Assembly: GCF_022919215.1 (NCBI RefSeq)
Contig: NZ_CP095046.1
Span: forward strand, 1,106,501 to 1,170,500
Source of the DNA: Hymenobacter cellulosilyticus
GTDB lineage: Bacteria > Bacteroidota > Bacteroidia > Cytophagales > Hymenobacteraceae
Length of the DNA stretch: 64,000 nt
Reading direction: 5' to 3'
Below, piece by piece: positions 46,381-57,000 of this stretch. The stretch's first letter is position 1. Each line of letters starts with the position of its first letter. The notes beneath the pieces are model-generated. The model did not search any database, was not told the DNA's origin, and saw only the letters and a program-made list of their open reading frames with translations. The position numbers and the translations under genes are program-made.

Positions 46381-46417
46381 AAAAAGGCCCCGGCAAGTCA
46401 ACGCCGGGGCCTTTTTT
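46381..46417. terminator. Bidirectional terminator between convergent genes
   Basis: AAAAAGGCCCCGGC / GCCGGGGCCTTTTTT stem between the TerB-like gene and the mscS-type gene. Confidence 0.9.
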
Positions 46418-46437
46418 GTTGCGGGGCTGTAAGCCTT

Positions 46438-47583
46438 CTACACAATATGCTGCTCGGCTGACTGCAGGCCGCGGAGCCGGTCGGGGCTGCCGAGCTGCAC
46501 GATGGTCGTGCCGGTACTGGCAAAGGTGCCGCCGTGCTTTTCCACTAGCTCCACGAGGCGGTAGTTGAGTTCCTCTTTCACGTTGAGGTACTCGTCGTAG
46601 CTGGTGGTTTCCACGAAATACTGCACCGTTACTTCCTTAGCCGCGGGCGTAAGGGCCGCAAACTTGATTTGCACGTCGTTGTTGGTCAGCGGATAGTCCT
46701 GAATGGTCTGCTGGGCTTCCTGCACAATGTTGCGCAGCTGCTCGCTGCTGGTCGCGTGGCTTAGCGCCAGGGTGAACGTAACGCGGCGGGCCGTGCGCAG
46801 ACTCAGGTTGTCCAAGGGCTTGTCAATCATGGACTTGTTGGGCACTGTGACGTAGCTTTTCTCGGCCGTGCGCAGGCGGGTGCTGCGGAAGCCAACTTTC
46901 TCCACGGTGCCCGTCACGCCGCCTACCTCCACCAAGTCGCCCACGGCGAAAGGCCGGTCGAGGAAGATGGTGAAGGAGGCAATCAGGTTTTCCAGGCTTT
47001 CCTTGGCCGCAAAAGCCACCGCCAGACCACCAATGCCGAGGCCGCCAATCAGGGCCGTGACGTTGACCCCAAATACGCGGCTGAGCATTACCAGAAAGGC
47101 CATGGTCAGCACTAGTACTTTCAGCAGGTCCTTGGCGAAGGGAATCAGCTGGTCGTTGAGCCGGGACGTGTTTGTCTCGGCCCGCCGCCGGAATACCAGC
47201 ACCAGAAAGTCGACCAGGCGCAGGGCTATCCAGGCCATGCCGAAGATGATGCCGAGTTGGTACACGCGAAACAAGGCTACCTGGGGCCAGGGCTCATTGC
47301 GCTTCAGCTCCGAGCTGTTCACGGGGTAGTCAAGCACCTGAAACGCCAGATACACGGTGACAAAAAACACCACGATGGATACGGGCTGAATCAGCAGGGC
47401 CTGAAACTGGGTTTCGCTCACACCTTCCGTCTTCTGGCGGATAAACCGGAAAACCAGCCGGGAAAGCAGCCTGGAAAGCAGCGTTTTGAACAGATAGCCA
47501 AACAGCAGAATACCTACGCAGGTCAGGTAGGCTCCCACGTTGTTGCCCAGAAAGCGCAGGTGCAGAATTTCGGTTAGCGTCAT
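46438..47583 (-). CDS. Mechanosensitive ion channel, MscS family
   Basis: 381 residues. Four to five hydrophobic segments, the last being the Gly/Ala-rich pore helix VNVTALIGGLGIGGLAVAFAAKESLENLIASF. The soluble MscS domain follows: FLDRPFAVGDLVEVGGVTGTVEKVGFRSTRLRT, VPNKSMIDKPLDNLSLR. Opens under membrane tension to release osmolytes. Normal organisation for the family; monocistronic next to a glutamate-dehydrogenase-like gene. Confidence 0.92.
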   Translation of the reverse strand: MTLTEILHLRFLGNNVGAYLTCVGILLFGYLFKTLLSRLLSRLVFRFIRQKTEGVSETQFQALLIQPVSIVVFFVTVYLAFQVLDYPVNSSELKRNEPWPQVALFRVYQLGIIFGMAWIALRLVDFLVLVFRRRAETNTSRLNDQLIPFAKDLLKVLVLTMAFLVMLSRVFGVNVTALIGGLGIGGLAVAFAAKESLENLIASFTIFLDRPFAVGDLVEVGGVTGTVEKVGFRSTRLRTAEKSYVTVPNKSMIDKPLDNLSLRTARRVTFTLALSHATSSEQLRNIVQEAQQTIQDYPLTNNDVQIKFAALTPAAKEVTVQYFVETTSYDEYLNVKEELNYRLVELVEKHGGTFASTGTTIVQLGSPDRLRGLQSAEQHIV

Positions 47584-47624
47584 CAGGTACTAGGGCGTTT
47601 TGATGCGGGGAAAGGCACGCAGCC

Positions 47625-48853
47625 TTACACGAGCTGGCGCAGGGCCATTTCGAACGACTTCTGGGCCACGCCCACCGTATCGGTGCTTTGCTGGCGGGTG
47701 CGCTCCAGGGCCCGGCGAATGATGCGGGACGTATCCCCGAAAATAGCCTGGTCGGTGATTTCGGCGTTGGTTTCCATCAGGTAGGCAAATACCCGGGCCA
47801 TACCGCAGTTGGCAATGAAGTCGGGAATGACGCTCACGTGCTGGTCGGCATACTCGCCGGTGGGGCCGAAGAAGATTTCGGGGTCGGAGAAAGGCACGTT
47901 GGCCCCGCAGCTGATGACCTCCAGGCCGCTCTGAATCATTTTTTCCACCTGGTCGCGCGCTACAAGGCGGGAAGCGGCGGCCGGAATAAAGATTTCGGCG
48001 CCCGAAGTCCACACCTGCGCATTGATTTCCTCAAACGAGAGCAGGTTATCGGCCGTCAGCGCGTTGCCCTGCCGGTCGAGGAACAGCTGGCGGATTTCGG
48101 CCAGCGAGAAGCCCTCAGGCTTGAGCAAGCCGCCGGCCCGGTCGATGATGCCGGTAATGAGGGCGCCCTGAGTGGCTAGGTAGTAGGCTGCCGCCGCGCC
48201 CACGTTGCCCCAGCCCTGGATGATGGCGCGCTTACCGGCCACGCTGCGGCCGCCCCACAGTTCGTAGTAGTGCCGCACGGCCTCGGCCACGCCGTAGCCC
48301 GTAATCAGGTCGGCAATGGTGTATTTGCGGCTCAGCTCGGGAGTGAAGGCAGCATCTTCGATAACCTTAATCACACCCTGGCGCAGCTGGCCCAGCTTCT
48401 GAATCTTCTGGGGCTCGGTGGCCCGGTAGTGCCCATTCACAATGCCCTCCTGCGGGTGCCACAAACCGTAGTCTTCCGTAATCGGAATTACGTCGTGAAT
48501 TTCGTCCACGTTCAGGTCGCCGCCGGTGCCGTAGTAGTTTTTGAGCAGCGGAATCACGGCCCGGTACCAGCGCTCCAGCACGCCGCGCTTGCGCGGGTCC
48601 TGGGGGTCGAAGTTGATGCCCGACTTAGCGCCGCCGATGGCCGGCCCCGACACGGTAAACTTCACTTCCATGGTCTTGGCCAGGCTTTCTACTTCCCGCT
48701 TGTCTAGGCCCTTGCGCATGCGTGTGCCGCCCCGGCCGCCCCGCCCCGCAGCGAGTTGATGACCACCCAGCCCTCGGCTTCGGTCTCAGAATCTTTCCAC
48801 TCAAAAACGATTTCCGGGCGTTTATTCTCGAATTTAGCCAGCAGGTCTTTCAT
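47625..48853 (-). CDS. Glutamate dehydrogenase-like Glu/Leu/Phe/Val dehydrogenase (one-base frameshift)
   Basis: The ATG at 48853 gives MKDLLAKFENKRPEIVFEWKD and VVINSLRGGAAGGGTR, then after one G is restored (run 48730-48733) MRKGLDKREVESLAKTMEVKF. KFTVSGPAIGGAKSGI (catalytic Lys region) and QGWGNVGAAAAYYLATQG (Rossmann) are conserved. Reconstructed length about 410 residues, within the GDH range and longer than the window's other amino-acid dehydrogenase. NAD or NADP preference unknown. It is not paired with gltBD or glnA. Confidence 0.85.
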
Positions 48854-49093
48854 CGGGCAGCAATGCTTTGGGTAAGGTGGGTAGGAAATAATCTCCCAAA
48901 GGTAAGCAGCCCCGGCAAGCGTTTGGAGTCTTTGGGCTCCGTCAATAAAAAAGCGTTTTTACTAACGGGAATACTGATTTATTCAAATTTTCTCCGTAAA
49001 ATCCTCGCAAAGCGGAACTCTTGAAGCCTGGAATATCGTATTACGCATATTCCTGCTAGACCCACCCGCAGGACCACCGTTGTAACAGCTCCC

Positions 49094-49402
49094 ATGAAAC
49101 CATTGCTCTCGCGCGTAGAATCCAAAAAAGTAGATAAGGCCGCAGCCATGCTCAAAGTACTGGCTCACCCTAAGCGCCTTGCCATCGTCGACCTGCTCGG
49201 CAAAGAGGATAAGATGACCGTAACGGAAATCTACCGTTCGCTCGACTTGCCTCAAGCTATTGCTTCTCAGCATCTTATCACGCTGAAAGACCGCGGTATC
49301 TTGTCTTCCTTCAAAGTAGGCACCAAGATCTATTACTCCCTCTCGATTCCTAAGCTGCTCGACGTAATTGATTCGCTCGAAGACTGCTGCGATACGCTGT
49401 AG
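49094..49402 (+). CDS. ArsR-family winged-helix regulator
   Basis: 102 residues. HTH core at about 30-75: VLAHPKRLAIVDLLGKEDKMTV, LDLPQAIASQHLITLKDRGILSS, GTKIYYSLS. The C-terminus DSLEDCCDTL has a CC pair that could sense metal or thiol, but the classical ArsR CVC motif in the alpha3 helix is absent. It has its own terminator; no target gene is adjacent in the same direction. Confidence 0.88.
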   Translation: MKPLLSRVESKKVDKAAAMLKVLAHPKRLAIVDLLGKEDKMTVTEIYRSLDLPQAIASQHLITLKDRGILSSFKVGTKIYYSLSIPKLLDVIDSLEDCCDTL

Positions 49403-49433
49403 TGCTCAAGCCGTTTTTTCCGCCGAAAAAATG

Positions 49434-49464
49434 AAAAAGGACCGCCCAACGACGGTCCTTTTTT
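49434..49464 (+). terminator. Terminator of the ArsR gene
   Basis: AAAAAGGACCG / CGGTCCTTTTTT stem, 8-nt loop. Confidence 0.9.
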
Positions 49465-49512
49465 CGTGGACAAAACTTTGCTATTGGAATGTGGAAAGCT
49501 GAGAAAATCCTG

Positions 49513-49668
49513 TGTCATTGCGAGCAGAGCGAAGCAATCCGTCCTCTGAAATGTGCTGAGCAACCCTAACTGAAAAGCCCTTTACCGATGGTTCGATAAA
49601 GGGCTTTCTGGTAAAAGAGCGGGTCGTACTGCGCAGAGGAAGGATTGCTTCGCTCTGCTCGCAATGAC
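49513..49668. repeat. Class II intergenic inverted repeat, copy 3, with an inner terminator-like hairpin
   Basis: Arms 49513-49548 and 49633-49668 carry TGTCATTGCGAGCAGAGCG and GAAGCAATCC. In the centre AAAGCCCTTTA / TAAAGGGCTTT (49573-49607) forms a second hairpin. It lies at the 3' ends of convergent genes. Confidence 0.8.
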
Positions 49669-49682
49669 GCAAATGGCTTGGG

Positions 49683-50954
49683 CTAGGCGTGGTTCGGCTG
49701 GTTTTCCAGGTCAAACAGGTCGGTGAGCACGTCGATGAGCTGATCGGCTTCACCGCGCTTGCAAGCCGCTTTGAGCTGCAGTACGGGCTGCTTGAGGATC
49801 TTCTGCATCAGGGACCTAGTCACCTCGTCCATGCGCCGGGCTTCTTCAGGGCTCATCTTCTTCTGAAAGCGGTCCATTTCCTCCAAACGGATTTGCTCCA
49901 GGGCATTCTTGAGCTTCTGAATGGTGGGCGACACCATCATTTCCTTGGTCCAGTCGGAGAGGCCGGCAATGCTTTCGGCAATGATGGCTCGCACCTGCGG
50001 CACGGCTGCCAACCGCTGTTCCAGGGCGGCCGAAGCCTTGCTCTGAATGGCGTCGATGTTATAAACCAGTACGCCGGGTACGTTCTCCACATCGGCCTCA
50101 ATGCTACGCGGCACTGACAGGTCGATAAAGAACTTATAGCTCAATACCTCCAGGTGCTCCACCATTTCGCGAGTGAAGAAAGGCGTATCGCGCGAAATCG
50201 AGGAAATAACTACGTCGGCATCCTTCATGCCCTGCACCAGATTCTCGAAGTCGAGAATGGGCAACTTGCACTCGGCGGCCAGGGTCTCGGCCTTGTCGCG
50301 GGTGCGGTTGCAGAGGGTCACGTCGGTAAAGGACTTGCTGTCGGCGAAGTGGCGGCACACGTCGGCCCCAATCTCGCCCAGGCCCACGACCAGCACCCGG
50401 GGGTTAGCCATGTCGGCGGTCAGTTCTTCCACCAGCTCCAGCGTGGCGTAAGACGTGGAGGCCGCCCCATCGCGGAAGCTGGTTTCCTGCTGTACTCGCT
50501 TGTTGGTAAAGAAGATGGTGTGCAGCAGGCGGTGCAAAAACGGCCCGGCCGCATCTTCATCGGCCGACCACTGGTAGGCCTGCTTTACCTGGTTGCTGAT
50601 CTGCAAGTCGCCGACTACCTGGGCGTCGAGGCCCATAGCTACTTCGAACAAGTGCTGAACGGCGTCGTGGTAAGTTTCGAGAACGTCGAAGTAAGGAAAG
50701 TACGCTGCTACGTCCGTCAGGCCTTTGAGCTGGCCCAGGGCCTCGATAATGCCGGGGCTCTGGTCGCGCGGGGCGGAGTAGTAGATTTCCGTGCGGTTGC
50801 AGGTACTGAGCACGAGCAGGTCGGTAAGGCCCAGGTCGTGGTGCAGGGTGTGGAGGAAGCGGCGGCAGGCAACCTCATCCAAAGAAATCAACTCCCGAAT
50901 TTCGAGCGGCGCTTTCTTAAAGGATAGACTAACGGCCTTAAATGGATGGAGCAT
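49683..50954 (-). CDS. hemA: Glutamyl-tRNA reductase
   Basis: First committed step of C5-pathway tetrapyrrole synthesis: glutamyl-tRNA to glutamate-1-semialdehyde with NADPH. 423 residues. Catalytic Cys in LVLSTCNRTEIYY (about 50). The NADPH-binding motif VVGLGEIGADV is at about 191-201. The C-terminal dimerisation helices (EARRMDEVTRSLMQKILKQPV) are normal. The start ATG 50954 is supported by an exact Bacteroidota promoter 29 bp upstream. Confidence 0.95.
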   Translation of the reverse strand: MLHPFKAVSLSFKKAPLEIRELISLDEVACRRFLHTLHHDLGLTDLLVLSTCNRTEIYYSAPRDQSPGIIEALGQLKGLTDVAAYFPYFDVLETYHDAVQHLFEVAMGLDAQVVGDLQISNQVKQAYQWSADEDAAGPFLHRLLHTIFFTNKRVQQETSFRDGAASTSYATLELVEELTADMANPRVLVVGLGEIGADVCRHFADSKSFTDVTLCNRTRDKAETLAAECKLPILDFENLVQGMKDADVVISSISRDTPFFTREMVEHLEVLSYKFFIDLSVPRSIEADVENVPGVLVYNIDAIQSKASAALEQRLAAVPQVRAIIAESIAGLSDWTKEMMVSPTIQKLKNALEQIRLEEMDRFQKKMSPEEARRMDEVTRSLMQKILKQPVLQLKAACKRGEADQLIDVLTDLFDLENQPNHA

Positions 50955-50982
50955 AGCTAGGGCTACGGCGTATTGTAGAAGG

Positions 50983-51013
50983 CAAAATTACAGCGTAATT
51001 CGATAGTCTGAAA
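50983..51013 (-). promoter_or_regulatory. Promoter of hemA
   Basis: On the minus strand TTTC (51013-51010), 19 bases, then TAATTTTG (50990-50983). The -7 box is exact and the -33 has one mismatch to TTTG. The leader is about 22 nt. Confidence 0.65.
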
Positions 51014-51315
51014 CAGCTAATACCGATTGGAGGTTCTGCTAAACCCACAAGCAGTTTAGAAAGTGGCTCTACGGCCCCCAGATGGCATGTTAGCTGCTGG
51101 CTACCTGATAAAAATCATTCTAATATTTATAGCACTCAAGGCCCGCTAAAGGATAGTGTCGGGCTTGAGTAGGCTAATATAGAAGAAGTAGCGTAAATAA
51201 AATCCCGGGGTAAGGAAATAACTCCGCCCGAGTTCCTGCGTTAGGACCGCACACGTGCCGGGCTGCCCGGTGCTGCTTACCTTCGTGGAGGAGTGTACTT
51301 CCACTTCCCGCATCC
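51014..51315. other. Intergenic region between hemA and the histidine-kinase gene
   Basis: No gene seen. It contains a hairpin ACTCAAGGCCCG..CGGGCTTGAGT (about 51133-51169) without a T run, and a near-match -7 box TACCTTCG at 51278-51285 that may serve the downstream kinase gene. Confidence 0.5.
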
Positions 51316-52522
51316 ATGGCTTTTTTCTCTTTTTCCCGGCAAGTACTTCCCATTTACGACCAGAAATCCCGGATAAAGCTGGGCATTCTGGCCGGTGCCA
51401 TCCTGATTGCCGCGGCCACGGTAGTGTACACCAACATCCTGGTGCAGCGCCTGTCGGAGCGGGAGCAGAAGCAGATTGACTTGTACGCCAAGGCCCAGCG
51501 CTTCATTATCAACTCGGAAGTGGACTCGAACACCAACTTCGTGTTCGAAGAAATTATCAACGCCAACACTACCATTCCCATCATCTTCACCGATGGGACG
51601 CCAACATTCTGGGTACCCGCAACGTGGATATTCCCAAGAACGTGTCGGAAAAAGCGGCCCTGGACTTTCTGCACCGGGAAATTGCCGTTATGAAGCTGCA
51701 GCATCCGCCCATTGTGGTGGAGCTGGGTGCCGGCCTGCGCAACTATATCTACTACAAAGACTCTCAGCTGCTTACCCAGCTGCGGACCTACCCGCTGGTG
51801 CAGCTGGCCGTTATTGCCTGCCTGGGCGTCATGGCCTACTTCTCATTTAGCTACTCCCGCCGCGCCGAGCAAAACCGGGTGTGGGTGGGCCTGGCCAAGG
51901 AAACGGCCCACCAGCTGGGTACCCCGCTAAGCAGCCTGATGGCCTGGCACACCTACCTCAAGGACTCGGAGAAGTGGCAGAATGAGCCCATCGTGGATGA
52001 GCTGGGCAAGGACGTGCGCCGCCTGGAAATCATTACCGAGCGGTTCAGCAACATCGGCTCGGTGCCGGTGCTCAAGGACGAGAACATCCTGCAGGCCACC
52101 AAGAATGCCATTGCCTACCTGCAAAGCCGGGTGTCGAAAAAGGTAATCTTCGAAATCAAGACCGATCTGCCCACCGATACGCCGGCCCAAATCAACGTGC
52201 CGCTGTTTGATTGGGTAATCGAGAATATCTGCAAAAATGCCGTGGACGCCATGGACGGCAAGGGGAACATTACTCTGCACCTGCGGCGGGCTACCAAAGG
52301 CAAGCAGCTCATTGCCCTCGACATTACCGATACCGGCAAGGGAATTCCCAAGAGCAAGATTGAGACTGTATTCCTGCCCGGCTTTACCACCAAAAAGCGG
52401 GCTGGGGCCTGGGGCTAGCTTTGGCTAAGCGAATTATTGAAAATTACCACCAGGGGCGCCTGTTCGTGCGCTGGTCGGAGGTAGGCAAAGGCACCACGTT
52501 CCGGGTCGTGCTGAATGGCTAG
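51316..52522 (+). CDS. Sensor histidine kinase (two one-base frameshifts)
   Basis: About 403 residues when bases are restored in GGG 51595-51597 and GGG 52399-52401. A membrane helix at about 22-45 (LGILAGAILIAAATVVYTN), a periplasmic or sensor part, then a second helix at about 165-185 (LVQLAVIACLGVMAYFSF). HisKA: AKETAHQLGTPLSSLMAW with the phospho-accepting His. HATPase: NICKNAVDAMDGKG (N box), DTGKGIPKSK (G1), GWGLGLALAKRI (G2 after restoration). No response-regulator gene is adjacent, so it is an orphan kinase. Converges with the AttH-like gene, 5 bp apart. Confidence 0.88.
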
Positions 52523-52527
52523 GCTGG

Positions 52528-53624
52528 CTATTTAGCGGCTGCCGCTGCTGCTCCGCGGGCGGGCTTGGCCGAGCCGGGGTTGGTGATTTCCACGTAGCTG
52601 TTACCCGTTACGGGCTTGCCGTTGTGGGTACCCGTGACCTTGCACATTCCCTCCCAGTAGTTCAGGTTGATGGCCTTGAAGAGGCGCAGGTTCAGTTCCT
52701 GGTTGGGTATCACGGGCTCAATGAGCAAGTCATAGCCCTGGCTGGGAATGCGCAGCCGCCACTTGACGGGGTAGCGCTGCTTGGAGCGGGGGCTCACCCA
52801 GAACTCCAGGGGCACCAGCTGAAAGTCGGCAGCGGCCAGGTGGGCATTCTCATTCTTGGCCGAGTAGTGGGAGCCGCCCGAGAGACTCTCCCCGGTGATG
52901 TTGTTGCGCAGCTGGTAGGCCATGATTTCGGCGCGGGGCTCGTCGAGCTGAATGCTGAGCCAGTCCCAGCCCGTGTCTTTGCTCATCACCGAGTTGCAGT
53001 TCCACTGTCGGTCGTACCATAGCTCGCCCTCCACCTGCCGCTGCTTGCCGCCTACTTCAATAATGCCCGCCGTGGCGAGGCGGGAGTAGCTGTAGTAGCC
53101 AGCCTTGGCTACGGCGCCATATTGCTCATAACCGGTGCCGCCGTGGAGCAGCACCGGTTTAGCGGGCGTGGTAATCAGGTTGATGGCGTGCCCGGCATGG
53201 TCGGCCATGCCGGCCTGCAGGTGGTAAGCGCCTTCCTGCCCGGTCAGGCTCCACTGCTGGGTTTTCTTCTGCATCGAGAGGTTGAGGGGCAGGGTAGCAG
53301 GCAGCAGTGCCGGTAGGCTTTCGAGCTTGTAATCGTAGCGGAACTGCTTCTGCTGTGGGTCGGTCAGGGCGAAGTTCACCATCTGCCAGTCCTTCTTGCC
53401 GGTGGGTTGAAGTGGAAGAACACGTACTCCACCCCAAAGACTTCCCCCGTCGCCTTGTCCTTCAGGTGACCCGTGAAGTACCACCACTCCAAGGAGTTGC
53501 GCAGGTGCGGGGCTTCTTCCTGGGGTAGCTGGGCCTGGGCCTGGAAGACGTCGTACTTGTTCGTCGGCTTGAGGGCGCAGGCATTGGTGAGGAGCAGGAG
53601 GGTAAGGAGCAGCAGATTCTTCAT
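52528..53624 (-). CDS. AttH/CrtC-like lipocalin-domain lipoprotein (one-base frameshift)
   Basis: Lipoprotein signal MKNLLLLTLLLLTNAC (Cys16) then HLRNSLEWWYFTGHL, the CrtC/AttH (PF07143) opening, and LWYDRQWNCNSVMSKDTGWDWLSIQLDE, the second family motif. One base is missing in the GGG run at 53404-53406; joined length is about 365 residues. Carotenoid 1,2-hydratases belong here, but no carotenoid genes are in the window; many members are exported proteins of unknown substrate. A C-terminal Ala run ends the protein. Confidence 0.85.
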
Positions 53625-53685
53625 ACCCCAGGGAAAGGATTTCCTGGGGTAAAAGGTTTTATATTATTTGTGTATATAACATGAA

Positions 53686-54069
53686 TCATCGCATACGACA
53701 TAATCTATTGATCTTTTTGTCTTCATTTAGAAGTATCAAACTATCATTGTTTATTTTGATTATCTTGTTTTTTATAATTATACCGCCTCCATAATTCAGT
53801 ATCAAGTCATTGTTGCTTATTTTAAAATACACACGCGAATTATCAGAGTCGAAGTACTCAAGATAATTTCCAACTACTGTAAATAAAGCATTGCTATCGG
53901 GGCTTTGTGTCCAAGAACCTTGTATTAACTTTTGTCTATTAAAGGTGTTTTTATTAGACAAATTATTTTGTTTTGGTGTTGGATGGTAATTGCTTTTAGT
54001 CTGGCATTTTACTTCGTAACAAGTAATGCACAGAAGTAATAGAATCAAAGTTGCTTTATATTTTTTCAT
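53686..54069 (-). CDS. Small exported AT-rich protein, candidate immunity protein for the RHS toxin
   Basis: 127 residues. Signal peptide MKKYKATLILLLLCITCYE, cleaved around VKC-Q, then a basic low-complexity segment and a beta-rich domain (IQGSWTQSPDSNALFTVVGN, YLEYFDSD, NNDLILNYGGG, IIIKNKIIKINND) resembling small lipocalin-like barrels. Its ATG overlaps the stop of the RHS gene (ATGA), so it is translated with it. Strongly AT-rich, like the toxin tip and unlike the flanks. Position, size and export fit a periplasmic immunity protein; this is inference, and no known immunity family was recognised. Confidence 0.6.
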   Translation of the reverse strand: MKKYKATLILLLLCITCYEVKCQTKSNYHPTPKQNNLSNKNTFNRQKLIQGSWTQSPDSNALFTVVGNYLEYFDSDNSRVYFKISNNDLILNYGGGIIIKNKIIKINNDSLILLNEDKKINRLCRMR

Positions 54070-57000
54070 TTTTGCGGGATTTCAATGTGGAAAGCTGGAT
54101 CTGGGTGACTATATGTGTAGGGTGAAAAAAGGCGGCTTACCCCAGGATTGGATAGTAGTGCTTTGTTGAAGGACCTAGCTTTACTACCAGTCGCTGAAGC
54201 AGAAATGTCGATAACATTGACAGCGTCTGGGTTTGCTATATGTTTTGATACACGCGTTGGCCCAATACTATTGATAGTGGATATCATATTATTAATAATT
54301 TCTTGGCGTGTTAATCCGTTCTCTACTCCTTGTTCAAATGTTTTTACAACTTTATCTCCTGTAGAAGCATAGAGTTTATATGACTTTTCAATTCCACCAG
54401 GAACAGCAGCATTGTTATACATAGCTGTTGCCTCCTCTCGTACAGTTCGTTGGGTGCTATTTACTCTGGCAGCAGCCAATTTTGCTTGACGCATGGATGA
54501 AGCAATAACTCGCGCACTATGATTTGATATGTTGGAGATGTTGCTTTTTGATCCGTTAAGTGTATTAGTCGTTGATTTTGTTTCGGCGTATCGATTGGTT
54601 TTAGTTTCAGTTACTGAAATGCTTGTCTCATTTCTTGTAGTCGTTGTTTCATCATCACGCTTGATATGGTTGCTGCTATGCTCAGCTCCCGCAGTAGCAT
54701 TAGGGCCTAATCTATCCTCACTTACTCGTCCATCAAGGTCGTTAAATCGCAAGGCATTATCAAATCCAAATTGATAGGTTGACCAACTTTCTTGGTCTCC
54801 TTCTTCAGCATCAGGGTCTGTTACGTGCCAGCGTCCGATTTGTGGGTCATAGAATCGCCACCCGTGGTCGACCCAGTCTAAACTTAGCTCTTGCTGCTTT
54901 TCTTTTCCATTCCAAGTAAATTTATTTTCATTGCCACCACTAAGCCGTTCAATACCACTCAAATTGAGGCCCCAAGGGTCGTAGTGGTTCTCCTGAACCA
55001 CCAAGGTGGGTTTGTATTTCAGCATTACATCGTCGAATGCTACGTCCACGTCGCTTTCGTTGCCGACGTAGGCTTGAACATAGCCATCGGTGGGAGAAAT
55101 GATGCTGAGACGTAGTTCCTCGTAGTTGTTTTGGGCAGCGCTGGAGAGTTGTTTAGTTTGGGTTGACACTAGTACCGAGTCCTGATTGAAGACCAATAGG
55201 CGGACATAGGCTTTAGGTACCCGACCAAATTGCTGCAGAGCGGGTAGTACGGCGAGGCTAAGGCCCAGGAATGGCAGGGGCGGGACTTGCGTGTAAGTTC
55301 GGAGCCGACAGGGGTAGCGGACTGCTGCTGGAGCAATGTCGCGACGAAGCCCACCATGGAGAAGCCAAAATTGAAGTTGCGGACTTCCTGCTGATAGATA
55401 CCTGGAGCAACAACTTGCACAGTGTCGCCTTTATGCACTCGTAGGATTTTCAAAGGACCTAGGGTTTACCTAGGGCGGCGTTGAGACGAGACAGGTATGA
55501 GCCAGTGCGAGCGAAAGGGTTGGCTTGGAAGCGGGTGCTGGCAATACTGACAGAATCGAATTGCTGCTCTTCGCGACGCGCCACACTAGCTGGATCTGCC
55601 TCCATGGTGGCGGTGAAAGTGGCCGGCTCACCGGCGCGGTAAGCTACCCGCAAGTTGCCCAGATGATCCTTGAGGCTGAATTCTCGCGAGTAGCGGGTGT
55701 GGGCTTGGTTGGTTTCATCGCGCTGCACGAAATGCAGTACCCGACCTTCGGCGTGGGGGAAAAAGCGTAGCGAATCTTGCTCGTACTGGAAGCTGGCAGC
55801 ATAATCGGTTTGCTGCGTAGGCTTGTTGACTTGGTATACGAGCTTGGCTACTTTCTGCCCGGTAGCGGAGTAGCGGAACACGATGGAGTCGTTGCCGAAA
55901 GCAATACGCCGGGGCAGGTTCAGATGGTTGTATATAATGGATGTGATGCCCTTGTTGCGGTCGGTCGTGAGGTTACCGTTGGCATCGTAGGTATACTCAT
56001 CCGAGCTGCTTTGGGGTGTGGTAGCAGGGTGATCCTGAAAGTCGCCGGCCAGGGAGGCCGCACCGGCAGCAGGCCGGTTGGCGGTGACTGCGTCGTTCAC
56101 GGTGGTCAGCTGGTTGCCATTGTACGAGTAGGCTAGGGCGTCGATGGGCCGTACTGCTTGGGAGTGGAGCGAGTGGCCGCGGCCACTAAGCCCCGGCGCT
56201 GCAGAGTCAGGATGTTGCCGTTTTCATCGTAGCTGACGTAGCGCAGGCCGTAATTCTGCTTCTCACCCGTCCAGGTTCCGGTAGTGGTACGGGCCACGAA
56301 GTCGCCCTGGAGCAGGCGGCTGCTTTGGTCGTAGATATAGCCGTAGGCGCGGGTCACGGAGTCGGCCTTGCTCCGCCATTTTTGCCCGGTGATGTTGCCG
56401 CCGTACTGGTGATAGTCGCGGGTGAAGCCGTGGTTGTAGTAGAGCTCCATTCCCCACAGGTCGTTCGGGTCGCGCTGGGCCACATCATTAAGATGCGTGA
56501 GCCAGCCCCGAATGTTGTACTGATAATCCACATTTTGTGAGCCTAAGCCCAGCTGCTTTTGCTGTAATTGGCCTAATTCGTTGTAACGCAGTGTAGCCAG
56601 TACTTTTGGCTGTGCTTCGTTAGCCAACTGCTGGGCATTGGTAAGCAACCGGCCAGCGTGGTCGTAGGTGAACAGCTCAGCTATTGTTACGGGAGCAGGC
56701 AATGCGCGAGGGTCAGAGTGTACGGTGTAGCTCTTGAGGACCTTGCCAGCAAAGTCCAACTGAGAGGTGCTGATATCCTCTCCACCACGGGCATTGGCGC
56801 TGCGTACCTGAATTGGTCGGCCCTGGGCATCATAAAAGCTTGTGGTAGTAAGCCAGGCCCCCGTGGCTGATTCGGCAACTTCCAGCACCCGCACGCAGGT
56901 GCGGGTTACTAAGCCCGTAACGCGCAGGTCAGGCGTAGGCACCGTGCCACCGAACTGACCATTATACTGGGTGTCGTAGGTAGCATCAGGTTGGCCGGCC

